DNA of 54,010 nt from Actinomycetota bacterium (GCA_021325435.1 JAJPHE010000019.1:1-54010), one strand, 5' to 3'; positions 24,015 through 36,316 are shown, counted from the stretch's first letter. The notes: a model not told the origin generated them from the letters alone. A program made the numbers and translations.

Positions 24015-24087
24015 CGCCCCCGGCAGGACTCGAACCTGCGACGCACGGTTTAGGAAACCGACGCTCTATCCTCTGAGCTACGGGGGC
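24015..24087 (-). tRNA. tRNA-Arg (anticodon CCU)
   Basis: A 73-base cloverleaf on the minus strand. The acceptor stem is GCCCCCG/CGGGGGC, with D arm GCTC...GAGC, anticodon loop TTCCTAA giving CCU, and T arm GCAGG-TTCGAGT-CCTGC with discriminator G. The outermost anticodon-stem pair appears to be a T-T mismatch. CCA is not encoded. It decodes AGG, a rare codon in high-GC DNA. Confidence 0.93.
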
Positions 24088-28198
<4,111 letters not shown>

Positions 28199-28208
28199 CG
28201 CTCACGCC

Positions 28209-29045
28209 TCAGGCAGTGAGAGCCATCGGGACATCGGCTCGACGACATTCGCCCATCTCGCCGTGGCGGGCGGAGAGGGCGCCTTCGACCAATCCGAGGC
28301 CGGCCAGGCCGGGCAGGCGGTCGACCCGGCGGTCGATGCGTCGGGCCACGCCCAGGCCATCAGGGCCGGAGAACAGGGCCCGGGCCAGGTGCGCCGTCTC
28401 GGCCGGGGGCATGACGCCGGAGCCCACGGGGGCCCACAGCCGGCGGAGGGCGAAACGGGTCAGGCGCTGAGCTCGGAGGCTGGCGGCCAGGCGGCGCTCG
28501 GCCTGGGAGGCGTAAAAGTCGATGTGACGGCCTTCCTGGCGCATGATCCGCCCGACGAGAGCGGACAGGACCGGATGGGCCGAGCGCTGGGCCAGTTGGG
28601 CGTAGCCGGCCTGGGTGGTCCACTCGTTGACCGCCCCCCAGGCCATGTGCACGGCCACGAAATCCGCTCCGATGGCCCATGACGCCGCCGCCATTCCTAT
28701 CGGGCGGAGCTTCTCCCTGGCTCCGAGTCGCCCTCTCATGGGGCCCACTCGATCGGCGCCGGCCGCCTCTCCGTGGGCTTCCAACACGGCGGCCAGCGCC
28801 TCGCCGTGCCAGAACTCCTCGTAGACCCAGAAGGACAGGAAGGCAGTCACCTCGGGATCGGCGTGGGCCTGGGTGACCAGAAGGTCGCGCAGGTAGCAGG
28901 CGGTGTGGAACTCCACGTCGTGCATGTAGCGCAGGCAGCGCAGCGACCACTCGGGCAGGGGTTGCTCCCGGAAGGCCTCCAGGTCCAGGTCCCCCCAACG
29001 CAGCCGGTCGGTCCGGGCTTTGTAGGCGGTGATGTCGAACTCCAT
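28209..29045 (-). CDS. Ferritin-like diiron protein (oxygenase-like)
   Basis: About 278 residues, all-helical. Probable diiron ligands are in MHDVEFHTACYLRD, FWVYEEFWHGEAL and MRQEGRHIDFYASQAE, the paired E-x-x-H layout of ferritin-like enzymes. An aminobenzoate-oxygenase-like or acyl desaturase-like role is possible. ATG 29045 follows GTAGGGA. It lies 43 bases after tatC on the same strand and ten bases before the acyltransferase fusion, so all may be co-transcribed. Confidence 0.72.
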   Translation of the reverse strand: MEFDITAYKARTDRLRWGDLDLEAFREQPLPEWSLRCLRYMHDVEFHTACYLRDLLVTQAHADPEVTAFLSFWVYEEFWHGEALAAVLEAHGEAAGADRVGPMRGRLGAREKLRPIGMAAASWAIGADFVAVHMAWGAVNEWTTQAGYAQLAQRSAHPVLSALVGRIMRQEGRHIDFYASQAERRLAASLRAQRLTRFALRRLWAPVGSGVMPPAETAHLARALFSGPDGLGVARRIDRRVDRLPGLAGLGLVEGALSARHGEMGECRRADVPMALTA

Positions 29046-29088
29046 GTCCCTACTTCGTTGCCGGCGGAGTTCTGTATGAAGGTCGCTC

Positions 29089-29835
29089 CTAGCGCCGGAG
29101 CAGGCGCCCGACCAGGATGGACAGCTCATAGAACAGGCAGAGGGGCAGGGCCAGTACCAGCATCGAGAACGGATCCGAACTGGGCGTGGCGATGGCGGCG
29201 AAACCGAACACCGCCACTATGGCCCACCGCCTCCTGGCGGCCAGGGTGGCGGGGCGGACCACCCGGGCCGCTTGGAGGGCCACCAGCAGCACGGGGAACT
29301 CGAAAGCGACCCCGAACACCACGATCAGCAGAATGATCAGCCGCAGGTAGGACGACGGGTCGTAGATGCTCTGCAGGCTGGGGCCCCCGATGGATGACAG
29401 CCAGCGCAGCGCATGGGGAAAGGTGAGCCAGGCGATGCCGCCGCCCAGGCCGAAGAAGACGAGCGAGGCGCCCACGAAGGGGATGGCGTAGCGCTTCTCG
29501 TGGGCGTGCAGGCCCGGGGTGACGAAGCGCCACAGCTGCCACAACAGCACGGGCAGGGCGAGGACGACACCACCCCAAACGGCGATACGGAACCGGATGC
29601 TGAGGCCGTCGAGCGGGCCGGTCACGTACAGGGCGCAGCGTTGACCGACCGGGACGATGTGGCAGTACGGGGCGACGAAGAACGACAGGATGGACTCGTA
29701 CAGAACGAAGGCCACCACCGCCCCGGCTCCGACGGCCAGGGCGGAGACGATGACCCTCCGGCGCAGCTCGGCCAGATGGCCGGCCAGGGTCATCTCCGCC
29801 ACCGCCGACCGGCGCAGGGGCAGCCTCAGAGCCAT
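29089..29835 (-). CDS. tatC: Twin-arginine translocase subunit TatC
   Basis: A 248-residue, six-helix membrane protein. It has the N-terminal LAGHLAELRRRVIVS motif, which in TatC binds the twin-arginine signal, then a periplasmic loop with the TGPLDGLSIRFRIA stretch and the FVTPGLHAHEKR loop typical of the family. It is the receptor for folded exported proteins. It ends the tatA-tatB-tatC block; the ATG lies two bases after the tatB stop. Confidence 0.95.
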   Translation of the reverse strand: MALRLPLRRSAVAEMTLAGHLAELRRRVIVSALAVGAGAVVAFVLYESILSFFVAPYCHIVPVGQRCALYVTGPLDGLSIRFRIAVWGGVVLALPVLLWQLWRFVTPGLHAHEKRYAIPFVGASLVFFGLGGGIAWLTFPHALRWLSSIGGPSLQSIYDPSSYLRLIILLIVVFGVAFEFPVLLVALQAARVVRPATLAARRRWAIVAVFGFAAIATPSSDPFSMLVLALPLCLFYELSILVGRLLRR

Positions 29836-29837
29836 CT

Positions 29838-30164
29838 CTACTGGTCGCCCGCTGAAGCGGCGATGACGTGCTCAGGCGTTACGGGCGGGTCGGCGACATT
29901 GACCTCGGACGGCGCGGGCGGCGGCACCGGGACGAACACCGGTTGGCGCAGGGAGCGTGCCGCCGACCGCAGCTCCTCGATCGGTTCGGTCAGGCCGGCC
30001 TGATCCATGACCGAGCGGGACTGTTCGTGGAGGCCGGCGGACACTCGGCGCAGCTCGGCCAAGAGGCGCCCGGCCGTTCGCAGCGCCGGTGGGAGCTTGT
30101 CCGGGCCCAGCACGACGAGGGCGACCACCGCCAAGAAGAGGAATTTGGCCGAGAACAGGTCCAC
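29838..30164 (-). CDS. tatB: Twin-arginine translocase subunit TatB
   Basis: A 108-residue protein. One N-terminal helix (KFLFLAVVALVVLGPDKLP) is followed by an amphipathic helix (RTAGRLLAELRRVSAGL) and a Pro-rich tail. The VLGPDKLP hinge is typical of TatB. It partners TatC in binding Tat substrates. It sits nine bases after tatA. Confidence 0.9.
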   Translation of the reverse strand: MDLFSAKFLFLAVVALVVLGPDKLPPALRTAGRLLAELRRVSAGLHEQSRSVMDQAGLTEPIEELRSAARSLRQPVFVPVPPPAPSEVNVADPPVTPEHVIAASAGDQ

Positions 30165-30173
30165 GGCGCGGCG

Positions 30174-30359
30174 TCAGGCCCGGGGGGTAGGGGCTGAGGG
30201 GGCGGCCTCGGTCGAGCCGTCCTCGATGCCCTTCTTGAACTCGTGGGAGGCCGAGCCCAGAGAGCGGGCCAGCTTGGGCAGTTGGCTGCCTCCGAAGAGC
30301 AGGACGAGGACTACCAGGACGATGGCGATATCGGGTCCGAGAATGTTGGCGAGAACCAT
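30174..30359 (-). CDS. tatA: Twin-arginine translocase subunit TatA
   Basis: A 61-residue pore-forming subunit. The helix is DIAIVLVVLVLLFGGSQLP, and the FGGSQLPKLARSLG hinge and amphipathic helix are standard. AAAGGAA precedes the ATG. It is first of the tat block, behind a 217-base structured leader. Confidence 0.93.
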   Translation of the reverse strand: MVLANILGPDIAIVLVVLVLLFGGSQLPKLARSLGSASHEFKKGIEDGSTEAAPSAPTPRA

Positions 30360-30374
30360 TGAGGGTTCCTTTCT

Positions 30375-30391
30375 GCCGCCACTTCGGCGGC
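30375..30391 (-). promoter_or_regulatory. Hairpin just upstream of the tatA ribosome site
   Basis: Perfect arms GCCGCC (30375-30380) and GGCGGC (30386-30391) with a 5-base loop, a few bases before AAAGGAA on the tatA transcript. It could block or pause near the ribosome site. Confidence 0.4.
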
Positions 30392-30443
30392 CGTGGACGG
30401 CGAGGGGTTCGGTGGCCTGACAGCAGACGCTGGTGGAGCAAGT

Positions 30444-30494
30444 GGACAGGCGGCCCGCCGACCTTGGCGGGGGGCCGACGGGCCGAGCCTGTCC
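30444..30494 (-). terminator. Long stem-loop between the ferritin-like gene and tatA
   Basis: GGACAGGCGGCCCG (30444-30457) pairs with CGGGCC (30479-30484) plus GCCTGTCC (30487-30494), a 14-bp stem with a two-base bulge. It lies 3' of the ferritin-like gene and 5' of tatA on the minus strand. It may be a terminator, an attenuator or a leader structure. Confidence 0.5.
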
Positions 30495-30576
30495 GGCCAC
30501 CTCCGCCGTCCCGGATGGGTTTGTGACCCTGACAGGACTGGAGGAGGTGGGGGCGAGGGGGAGCGGCGTTGCTCCC

Positions 30577-31380
30577 TCAGGCCTTCTTCACCGAGTAGTC
30601 GGTGGGGGGACGGGCGCCGTCAGTCTTGGCGAAGGCGTCGGGCACGGGGTACTGACCGAGCACGAAGTTCAGGATGGCGGCGTGTTGCATCTCGACGGGC
30701 TGGATGGTGGCGGCAGTGGAGACGGCCTGGTGACTCTGGACCACCCCGATCCCGTTGAGGTAGGTGGCCGAGGCGATGTTCTCGAGCTCGAGGGCCAACT
30801 TGGCCAGGCCGCCCACGTCCTTCACCTGGGCGAAGCCCGACTGCACGGTGGGGGTAACCGCCGGGTCGGTAACCGTCACCTTCTGGTAGCCGGCGCCGGT
30901 GACGATGGCGTTCCAGGCATCGGCGTGGTCCTGGTGCTGGGCCTTGGCCGTGGTGGCGAAGGTCACCACCGCCGGCGGCACGGTTCCGAGCTTGCCGGCC
31001 TGGGCGGCCTGGATACCGGCGTTGTAGGCGAACACCGCCAGGTTCTCGAGGCTGGCGGCCATCGCCCCGACCTGGACGTCGAGGTTGGCCCCGGAGGACC
31101 CGGCCGCGGTCGTGGTCGAGGTTGCCGCCGTGGGGCCGGAGGATCCGCAGGCGGCCAGCACGGCACCTCCCACGACCAGTAGTCCGCCGCCGGCCAGAAA
31201 GCCCCGGCGCGACACGGCGCCCTCCCGGGCCTCGGGACCGTGGGTCTCCACCCATTCGGTAACCGACTCGCGCATCCGGGGCAGGCTCTCGCGGTGGCGT
31301 TCCTCCATGTCGGCGGTGAGGGCCGCCAGCTCGGCCTCCGAGATGGCCATGACGTCTTTGTTCCGGCGGATGATCCTCAC
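30577..31380 (-). CDS. Tat-exported ferritin-like lipoprotein
   Basis: A 267-residue protein. About 55 cytoplasmic residues precede a Tat signal (SRRGFLAGGGLLVVGG) that ends in a lipobox (LAAC). The mature part is a PF13668-type ferritin-like four-helix domain with ligand-type residues in SLENLAVFAY, HQDHADAW, LELENIASATY and VEMQHAAI. It probably binds two irons at the outer face of the membrane. The GTG start overlaps the upstream ferritin-like gene stop as GTGA (31377-31380). Neighbouring tatABC supplies its exporter. Confidence 0.8.
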   Translation of the reverse strand: MRIIRRNKDVMAISEAELAALTADMEERHRESLPRMRESVTEWVETHGPEAREGAVSRRGFLAGGGLLVVGGAVLAACGSSGPTAATSTTTAAGSSGANLDVQVGAMAASLENLAVFAYNAGIQAAQAGKLGTVPPAVVTFATTAKAQHQDHADAWNAIVTGAGYQKVTVTDPAVTPTVQSGFAQVKDVGGLAKLALELENIASATYLNGIGVVQSHQAVSTAATIQPVEMQHAAILNFVLGQYPVPDAFAKTDGARPPTDYSVKKA

Positions 31381-32216
31381 GAGACGGCTCCTTCAGCGGC
31401 CGGGCTGGCCTGGTCGGTCTTGTAGAACGAGTCGGGAAAGCCCACCGAACCGGCGGCGGCGGGCAGGGCGGCGGCATTGGGGGGCAGGGCGATGAGCTGG
31501 GGGGCGCCGCCATTGAGCAGGGCCTGGACGGCCAGGAGGATCGAGACGTGCTGGGCCTCGACGCCCATGATCGAAGCGGTCACCTTGCGGGCCTGCAGGT
31601 CCGAGAGGGCACTCACGTCGGCCACGTAGGTCTGAGCAGCGACGGTCTCCAGCTTGATGGCGAGTCCCACCACGTCGCCCGGCCCCTTGATGCCGGGCAC
31701 GGCCGCTTTGACCACGGCGGCGTACTTGGGGTCGGGATTGTTCTGGGCCTTGCCCCCGAGCCTGGTGGCGGCGGCGTTGAAGGCCTGGAGGTGCTGGTTG
31801 TGCTGGTCCATGGTCATGGTGGCGAAGGCCTTGACGACCGAATTGGCCGATGATCCGCCGATGAAGGGCAGGGTCAGGGCCGTCTTGTAGGTGGCGACGG
31901 CCAGTGCCTCGATCGACGCCGCGGTCTGCATCATCTGGATGTCGGTGTTCTGGTCGGCGAAGGCCGGCATGTCGAACAGGCCGAGAAGCGCCGCCCCGAA
32001 TCCGGCGGCGGCCACGCCTCCCACCCCGACCAGGCTCTTGCGCAGCACCTCGCGCCGGCCGGCGGCAAAGGCCCGGTTGGCCTCGGGATCGGTGCGGTCG
32101 TCTCGGCTGTGCTCGACCACCTCGGCCAGTCCGCGGCGGGCGGCGCGCATGGCGTCGGCGTGAGTGTCCGCCGACTCCTCCATCAGCCCCTGTAGGGCGG
32201 CATCGTCAAGGCTCAC
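31377..32216 (-). CDS. Tat-exported ferritin-like protein
   Basis: A 279-residue paralogue of the next gene. An N-terminal cytoplasmic stretch is followed by a Tat-type signal (GRREVLRKSLVGVGGVAAAG) and an AFA cleavage site. The domain shows SIEALAVATY, MDQHNQHLQ, KLETVAAQTY and VEAQHVSI, the same four-helix ligand pattern. Tandem duplication of an exported diiron-type protein beside the Tat exporter suggests an envelope metal or redox role. It is co-translated with its paralogue. Confidence 0.8.
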   Translation of the reverse strand: MSLDDAALQGLMEESADTHADAMRAARRGLAEVVEHSRDDRTDPEANRAFAAGRREVLRKSLVGVGGVAAAGFGAALLGLFDMPAFADQNTDIQMMQTAASIEALAVATYKTALTLPFIGGSSANSVVKAFATMTMDQHNQHLQAFNAAATRLGGKAQNNPDPKYAAVVKAAVPGIKGPGDVVGLAIKLETVAAQTYVADVSALSDLQARKVTASIMGVEAQHVSILLAVQALLNGGAPQLIALPPNAAALPAAAGSVGFPDSFYKTDQASPAAEGAVS

Positions 32217-32243
32217 GTGTATCTCTCCTCGTCAAAGTGCGGT

Positions 32244-32699
32244 TCATGTCCGCTTGTTCGCCACCGTCGTGGCTCTGGATGAAGATCCGAGCGGGGAGTC
32301 CACCGGAAGCGCCCAAATCCTTAAGACGCCAAGGGACAGGGCAACGGCGCCACCCAGTTCCGCCAGCCCGCAGATGACCGCAGCCGTGGTCTGCCCCGTC
32401 TCGGTGAAGCCGAAGAGCCCCACCGTGGCAGAGAGCAGGTAGCCGCCGAAGACCGAGAGCAGGAAGCCAGCCGACACGACCCCCAGAAAGGCACCTCCAT
32501 GACCGGCGACGAGCAGCGCCAGCACAACGGCGGTTATCACCACGGCCCCGAAGGACGGACCGATGGTGGGGATATGGCGATAGCCGGCGTGGAAGTACAG
32601 CCAGGCGTGCACCACCGCGGTGACGATGAGCGCGGCTGAACCCAGCCCCCGCGCCATGGGGCGCAGGCGGGCTTCACCCAGGTGCATCATCGATCTCAT
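32244..32699 (-). CDS. Small four-helix membrane protein
   Basis: A 151-residue protein with about four hydrophobic helices (GLGSAALIVTAVVHAWLYF, AVVITAVVLALLVAG, FLGVVSAGFLLSVFGGYL, AVICGLAELGGAVAL). His residues occur in HAWLYFHAGYRH. No family recognised with certainty. The start overlaps the cupredoxin stop as ATGA (32696-32699), so the pair is probably functional together, for example in copper or electron handling. Confidence 0.65.
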   Translation of the reverse strand: MRSMMHLGEARLRPMARGLGSAALIVTAVVHAWLYFHAGYRHIPTIGPSFGAVVITAVVLALLVAGHGGAFLGVVSAGFLLSVFGGYLLSATVGLFGFTETGQTTAAVICGLAELGGAVALSLGVLRIWALPVDSPLGSSSRATTVANKRT

Positions 32700-33127
32700 C
32701 CCTTGACCGTGAGCGATCCGTGCATGAACTGGTGGATGGAGCAGTGGTAGGAAAAACTCCCCGTCCCGTGGATCTGAAGGCTCACGGTCTGGCCAGGGCC
32801 GATGTCGCCGGTGTCGAACCGCCCATCGTCGGCGGTCACCGTGTGAGTCGAGTCGTCTTCGTTGTGCACGGTGACGGTCGCCCCCGCCAGCACCGTGAGG
32901 GAAGCCGGCTGGAAGGCGAAGTTCTTGATGACGATGGTGTCGGCGGCTGAGGGTGCCGGGGAGGCCGAGGGCGTCGAGACGGTCGAGGAGGTCGAGGAGG
33001 TCGAGGAGGTCGAGGCGGTCGAGGAGCCCGAGGGGGAGGAAGAGCCCCCGCAGGCGGAAAGCCCCAGAGCTAGGGCCATCCCGGCAACCGCCGCGGCCGC
33101 TGGACGCAAAGCCTTGTGCTTGATCAC
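32696..33127 (-). CDS. Cupredoxin lipoprotein
   Basis: About 143 residues. The signal peptide ends in a lipobox (ALGLSACGG), followed by a Ser/Thr-rich spacer of about 25 residues. A type-1 copper domain follows: IKNFAFQPASLTVLAG opens the fold, and ligands are His in DSTHTVT, then Cys, His and Met in YHCSIHQFMHG. It would carry electrons or copper at the outer face. GTG 33127 is used. It lies between the anti-sigma gene and a coupled membrane protein. Confidence 0.85.
   Translation of the reverse strand: MIKHKALRPAAAAVAGMALALGLSACGGSSSPSGSSTASTSSTSSTSSTVSTPSASPAPSAADTIVIKNFAFQPASLTVLAGATVTVHNEDDSTHTVTADDGRFDTGDIGPGQTVSLQIHGTGSFSYHCSIHQFMHGSLTVKG
32973..33026. repeat. Six 9-bp tandem units (GTCGAGGAG-like) inside the cupredoxin gene
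   Basis: The units at 32973, 32982, 32991, 33000, 33009 and 33018 encode the Ser/Ser/Thr-rich spacer of the lipoprotein. They keep the frame and are probably prone to length change. Confidence 0.75.
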
Positions 33128-33194
33128 ATCCGGTTGTTCGTCGCCGAGGCCCCTCCTGGATGAAAGATCGGGAAAGGCCTCGGGCCGGGGCGGC

Positions 33195-33941
33195 TCAGAT
33201 CGTGGCCGACGCCACCGGAGCGCTCGTCGGACGCGGGCTGCCGCCCGCCGGCTCGTCGGTGATGGCCAGTACGGCCGCACCGGGCGTCACCCGGAAGACC
33301 AAGAGGCCTGGATCGGCGCCCATCAGCCCGGCGGAGACGGGGTGGCCGTCCACGATCGCCCACAGTTGGTAGGTCCGCGATCCGGGCAGGCTGGCCAGCC
33401 CCTCGGACGCGAGGTAGGCCTGGCCGCCGGGCAGGACCGCGGCCGCCGCCATGACCGTCCCGTTCCACGAAGTGAGCGCCACCCGCTGGGCGCGGGGGTC
33501 CAACGCCGCCGCCGTGACCCGCTCCAGGCCGCGGTTGGCGGCGAGGGCCGAACGCAGCTGACCCACCTGATGGTCGGTGCGGAGGTAGCCGGCGGCCAGG
33601 AGACCGATGGCTGCGGCGGCGGCCACCCCGACCAGGCGAGTAGACCACCTCCGCAACCGGTGTTGCTCGTTCTCCACCGCTGCCCCGCCCACCACCACCC
33701 GCAGTGGCGGCGAGCCCGGGGCGGCCTCGATGCTGCCGGCGATGCGCTCCCACACCCCGGCGGGGGCGTCGTCGCCGGCGTGGCCGAGGAAGCTGGCGGT
33801 GTCCCGGTGGTCGGCCAGCTCGGCCCGACACCGGGGGCAGTCCCGGAGATGGTCTTCGACCAGGCGGGCCTCGTCGGCCTCGACGGCGTCCAGGGCGTAG
33901 GCGGCAACCAGTTCGGCCATCCCCTCGTGGTCGAAAGTCAT
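33195..33941 (-). CDS. Anti-sigma factor, RskA-like
   Basis: A 248-residue protein. A zinc-binding anti-sigma domain comes first (H-x3-C-x2-C in EDHLRDCPRCRAEL), followed by one membrane helix (LVGVAAAAAIGLLAAGYL) and an RskA-type outside domain with SLPGSRTYQLWAIVDGHPVSAG. It holds the cognate sigma factor at the membrane until released, in this class by proteolysis. It overlaps the sigma gene stop as ATGA (33938-33941). Confidence 0.9.
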   Translation of the reverse strand: MTFDHEGMAELVAAYALDAVEADEARLVEDHLRDCPRCRAELADHRDTASFLGHAGDDAPAGVWERIAGSIEAAPGSPPLRVVVGGAAVENEQHRLRRWSTRLVGVAAAAAIGLLAAGYLRTDHQVGQLRSALAANRGLERVTAAALDPRAQRVALTSWNGTVMAAAAVLPGGQAYLASEGLASLPGSRTYQLWAIVDGHPVSAGLMGADPGLLVFRVTPGAAVLAITDEPAGGSPRPTSAPVASATI

Positions 33942-34516
33942 CGCTCCACCGCCCCCACGTCTACCAGGGCGGTCCGCAGTCGGCGCAGGCCGTAGCGGAT
34001 CCGACTCTTTACCGTCCCTTCCGGCTCGCCCAGCAGGCCAGCCACCTCCCGGTAGGTGTGGCCGCCGAAGTAGGCCATTTCGATGGCCTGTCGCTCAGCC
34101 TCCCCGAGGGTTCCGAGGGCGGCGCGCACCCGCTCGCCCACCGCCAGGTCCCACGCTTCCCGCTCGAGGTCGTACGGGGCTTCGGCCAGACCGGCCAGGC
34201 GAACCTCTCGGTCCCGACGCCGGTCCTCGGAGCGGACGATGTCGACCGAGCGCCGGTGGGCCATGGTCAACAGGTACGAGCGCAGAGAACCCCGCTCCGG
34301 GTCGAAACGGTCCGCTTCCTCCCACAGGGTGGTGAAGACCGTCTGGGTTACATCCTCGGCCCGGCCCCGGTCCCTGAGCACCCGCAAGGCCAGGGAGAAG
34401 ACCGCCCCGCCATGGCGGCGGTAGGCCTCGGCCAGCGCGTCGGGGCGCCAGCGGCCGATCGCCACCACCACGGCCGCATCGCTGATCCCTTGGAGGTCGA
34501 TGCCCAACTCTTCCAT
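33938..34516 (-). CDS. ECF sigma factor, SigK-like
   Basis: A 192-residue ECF sigma factor. Region 2 is YRRHGGAVFSLALRVLRDRGRAEDVTQTVFTTLW (near residues 33-66) and region 4 is LGEAERQAIEMAYFGGHTYREVAGLLGEPEGTVKSRIRYGLRRLR (near 137-181). It pairs with the RskA-like anti-sigma downstream. The cupredoxin, ferritin-like and possibly tat genes in the same direction are natural members of its regulon. No cysteine is present, unlike the redox pair reported in M. tuberculosis SigK. Confidence 0.9.
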   Translation of the reverse strand: MEELGIDLQGISDAAVVVAIGRWRPDALAEAYRRHGGAVFSLALRVLRDRGRAEDVTQTVFTTLWEEADRFDPERGSLRSYLLTMAHRRSVDIVRSEDRRRDREVRLAGLAEAPYDLEREAWDLAVGERVRAALGTLGEAERQAIEMAYFGGHTYREVAGLLGEPEGTVKSRIRYGLRRLRTALVDVGAVER

Positions 34517-34589
34517 CTGGGCCCTATTCGGCGCCGGGGCCGCTCTGGATGACGATTCGCCGGCCCATGATCCCGTCGCCCGGCGACCC

Positions 34590-34606
34590 TACGGCTTTTA
34601 GCCGTA
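34590..34606. promoter_or_regulatory. Operator-like palindrome TACGGCT-TTT-AGCCGTA
   Basis: Perfect 7-bp arms (34590-34596 and 34600-34606), just upstream of the TACGAT -10 box of the monooxygenase and over its -35 area. It lies between the divergent sigma and monooxygenase genes. Confidence 0.55.
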
Positions 34607-34619
34607 TGGGCCTCACCGT

Positions 34620-34625
34620 TACGAT
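34620..34625 (+). promoter_or_regulatory. -10 box TACGAT, leaderless monooxygenase
   Basis: Seven bases before the ATG at 34633. Confidence 0.55.
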
Positions 34626-34632
34626 CCCGGCC

Positions 34633-36252
34633 ATGGGGGATGCGAAGCGCTTCGACGTGATCGTCATCGGAGCTGGCTTCGCCGGGCTCTACGCCACCCA
34701 CCTCCTGCGCCAACGGGGCCACTCGGTGCGCACCCTCGAGAAGGGTGACGGCGTCGGGGGCACCTGGTACTGGAACCGCTACCCCGGGGCCCGCTGCGAC
34801 GTCCAGAGCATCGAGTACTCGTACAGCTTCGACAAGGAGATCCAGCAGGAGTGGGACTGGACCGAGCTGATGCCGGCCCAGCCCGAAGTAGAGGCCTACC
34901 TGAACTACGTGGCCGACCGCCTGGACCTTCGCCGCCACATCCAGCTCGCCACGGTGGTCACCCGGCTCACCTACGACGAGGACACAGCCACTTGGACCAT
35001 CGAGACGGACGGAGAGCAGCACTTCGTCGCCCGCTACGTGATCGCCGCCACCGGCTGTTTGTCCGCCCCGCTCGACCCGGCTATCCCCGGGCTGGCTGAT
35101 TTCAGCGGCACCACCCTCTACACCAGCTCCTACCCGAAAGAGGGATTCGACTTCAGGGGACAGCGGGTCGGGGTGGTGGGCACCGGCTCATCGGCCGTCC
35201 AGTGCATACCGGTCATCGCCGAGCAGGCGGAACATCTCTATGTGTTCCAGCGCTCGGCCGCCTACACCCGGCCGGCCGACAACCGTCCTCTCGCCCCGGG
35301 GGAGCTGGACGCGGTGAAGGCCGACTACGAGAGTCTGCGGGCCCGGCAGCGGGCGGCCTACGCCGGGCTGGTCAGCTTCGGCGCCGTCTCCTTCGAGGGC
35401 ATGACTCCGCCGTCGCGGCGGATCCTCGAGACGCCGCCCGAGGAGCGGCTTGCCGTGTTGGAGCGACTGGGTTGGAACGCCCTGGGGGCCTGGGCTGACG
35501 TGATGTACGACCTCGAGGCCAACCAGGCCGCCACCGAGCTGTACGCCGAGCTGGTGAGGAGACAGGTCAAGGATCCCGGCGTCGCCGAGGCGCTAGTGCC
35601 CCACTATCCGATGGGCTGCAAGCGTCAGATCCTCGACACCGGGTACTTCGAGTGCTTCGACCGTGCCAACGTGACCCTGGTGGACCTCCGGCGCGACCCG
35701 ATCGTCAAGGTCACGGCGGTCGGGGTCCTCACCGCCGACCGGGAGATCGCCCTGGACGTCCTGGTCATGGCGACCGGGTTCGACGCCATGACCGGGGCGC
35801 TCAACCGCATCGACATCTGTGGGCGGGGTGGCCGCCGTCTCAGGGAGCTCTGGGCATCGGAAGGACCCGTCAGCTACCTCGGCCTGCAGGTGGCCGGCTT
35901 CCCCAATCTCTTCACCGTGACCGGCCCCGGCAGCCCCTCGGTCCTCACCAACATGGTCGTGTCCATCGAGCAGCACGTCGAGTGGATCGCCGACTGCCTG
36001 GACCATCTGCGCAGCCGTGACAAGCGCAGTATCGAGGCGTCCCCGGAGGCGCAGGACGCCTGGATGGAACACGCGGCGTCGTTGGTGAAGGGGCTGGTCC
36101 GGGCCTCGGACGCCTGCAACTCCTGGTACCTCGGAGCGAACGTGCCCGGCAAGAAGCGGATCCACATGCCCTATGTGGGAGGACTGCCGGCCTACCGGCG
36201 GAAGTGCGACGAGGTGGCCGCCGCCGGCTACGAGGGCTTCGTCCTCTCCTGA
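34633..36252 (+). CDS. Flavin monooxygenase, Baeyer-Villiger type with altered fingerprint
   Basis: About 539 residues. The FAD site is VIVIGAGFAGLYAT, then GVGGTWYWNRYPGARCDV as in cyclohexanone-type monooxygenases, and the NADPH site is VGVVGTGSSAVQ. The Baeyer-Villiger fingerprint FxGxxxHxxxWP here reads FSGTTLYTSSYP (residues 157-168): both the His and the Trp are Tyr. A later VMATGFD motif is normal. Such enzymes insert oxygen into ketones; the changes could alter coupling or substrate. ATG 34633 is set by TACGAT upstream; in-frame ATGs at 34549, 34567 and 34606 precede the -10 box. Confidence 0.87.
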   Translation: MGDAKRFDVIVIGAGFAGLYATHLLRQRGHSVRTLEKGDGVGGTWYWNRYPGARCDVQSIEYSYSFDKEIQQEWDWTELMPAQPEVEAYLNYVADRLDLRRHIQLATVVTRLTYDEDTATWTIETDGEQHFVARYVIAATGCLSAPLDPAIPGLADFSGTTLYTSSYPKEGFDFRGQRVGVVGTGSSAVQCIPVIAEQAEHLYVFQRSAAYTRPADNRPLAPGELDAVKADYESLRARQRAAYAGLVSFGAVSFEGMTPPSRRILETPPEERLAVLERLGWNALGAWADVMYDLEANQAATELYAELVRRQVKDPGVAEALVPHYPMGCKRQILDTGYFECFDRANVTLVDLRRDPIVKVTAVGVLTADREIALDVLVMATGFDAMTGALNRIDICGRGGRRLRELWASEGPVSYLGLQVAGFPNLFTVTGPGSPSVLTNMVVSIEQHVEWIADCLDHLRSRDKRSIEASPEAQDAWMEHAASLVKGLVRASDACNSWYLGANVPGKKRIHMPYVGGLPAYRRKCDEVAAAGYEGFVLS

Positions 36253-36253
36253 A

Positions 36254-36276
36254 TCGGGGGAGACAGCGGCCCCCGA
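36254..36276 (+). terminator. Hairpin after the monooxygenase
   Basis: Perfect arms TCGGGGG (36254-36260) and CCCCCGA (36270-36276) with a 9-base loop, two bases past the stop. No T-run. Confidence 0.5.
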
Positions 36277-36316
36277 CGCCTGGACAGGGCTGACCGACCT
36301 TTGGTGTGCTTGGGTC

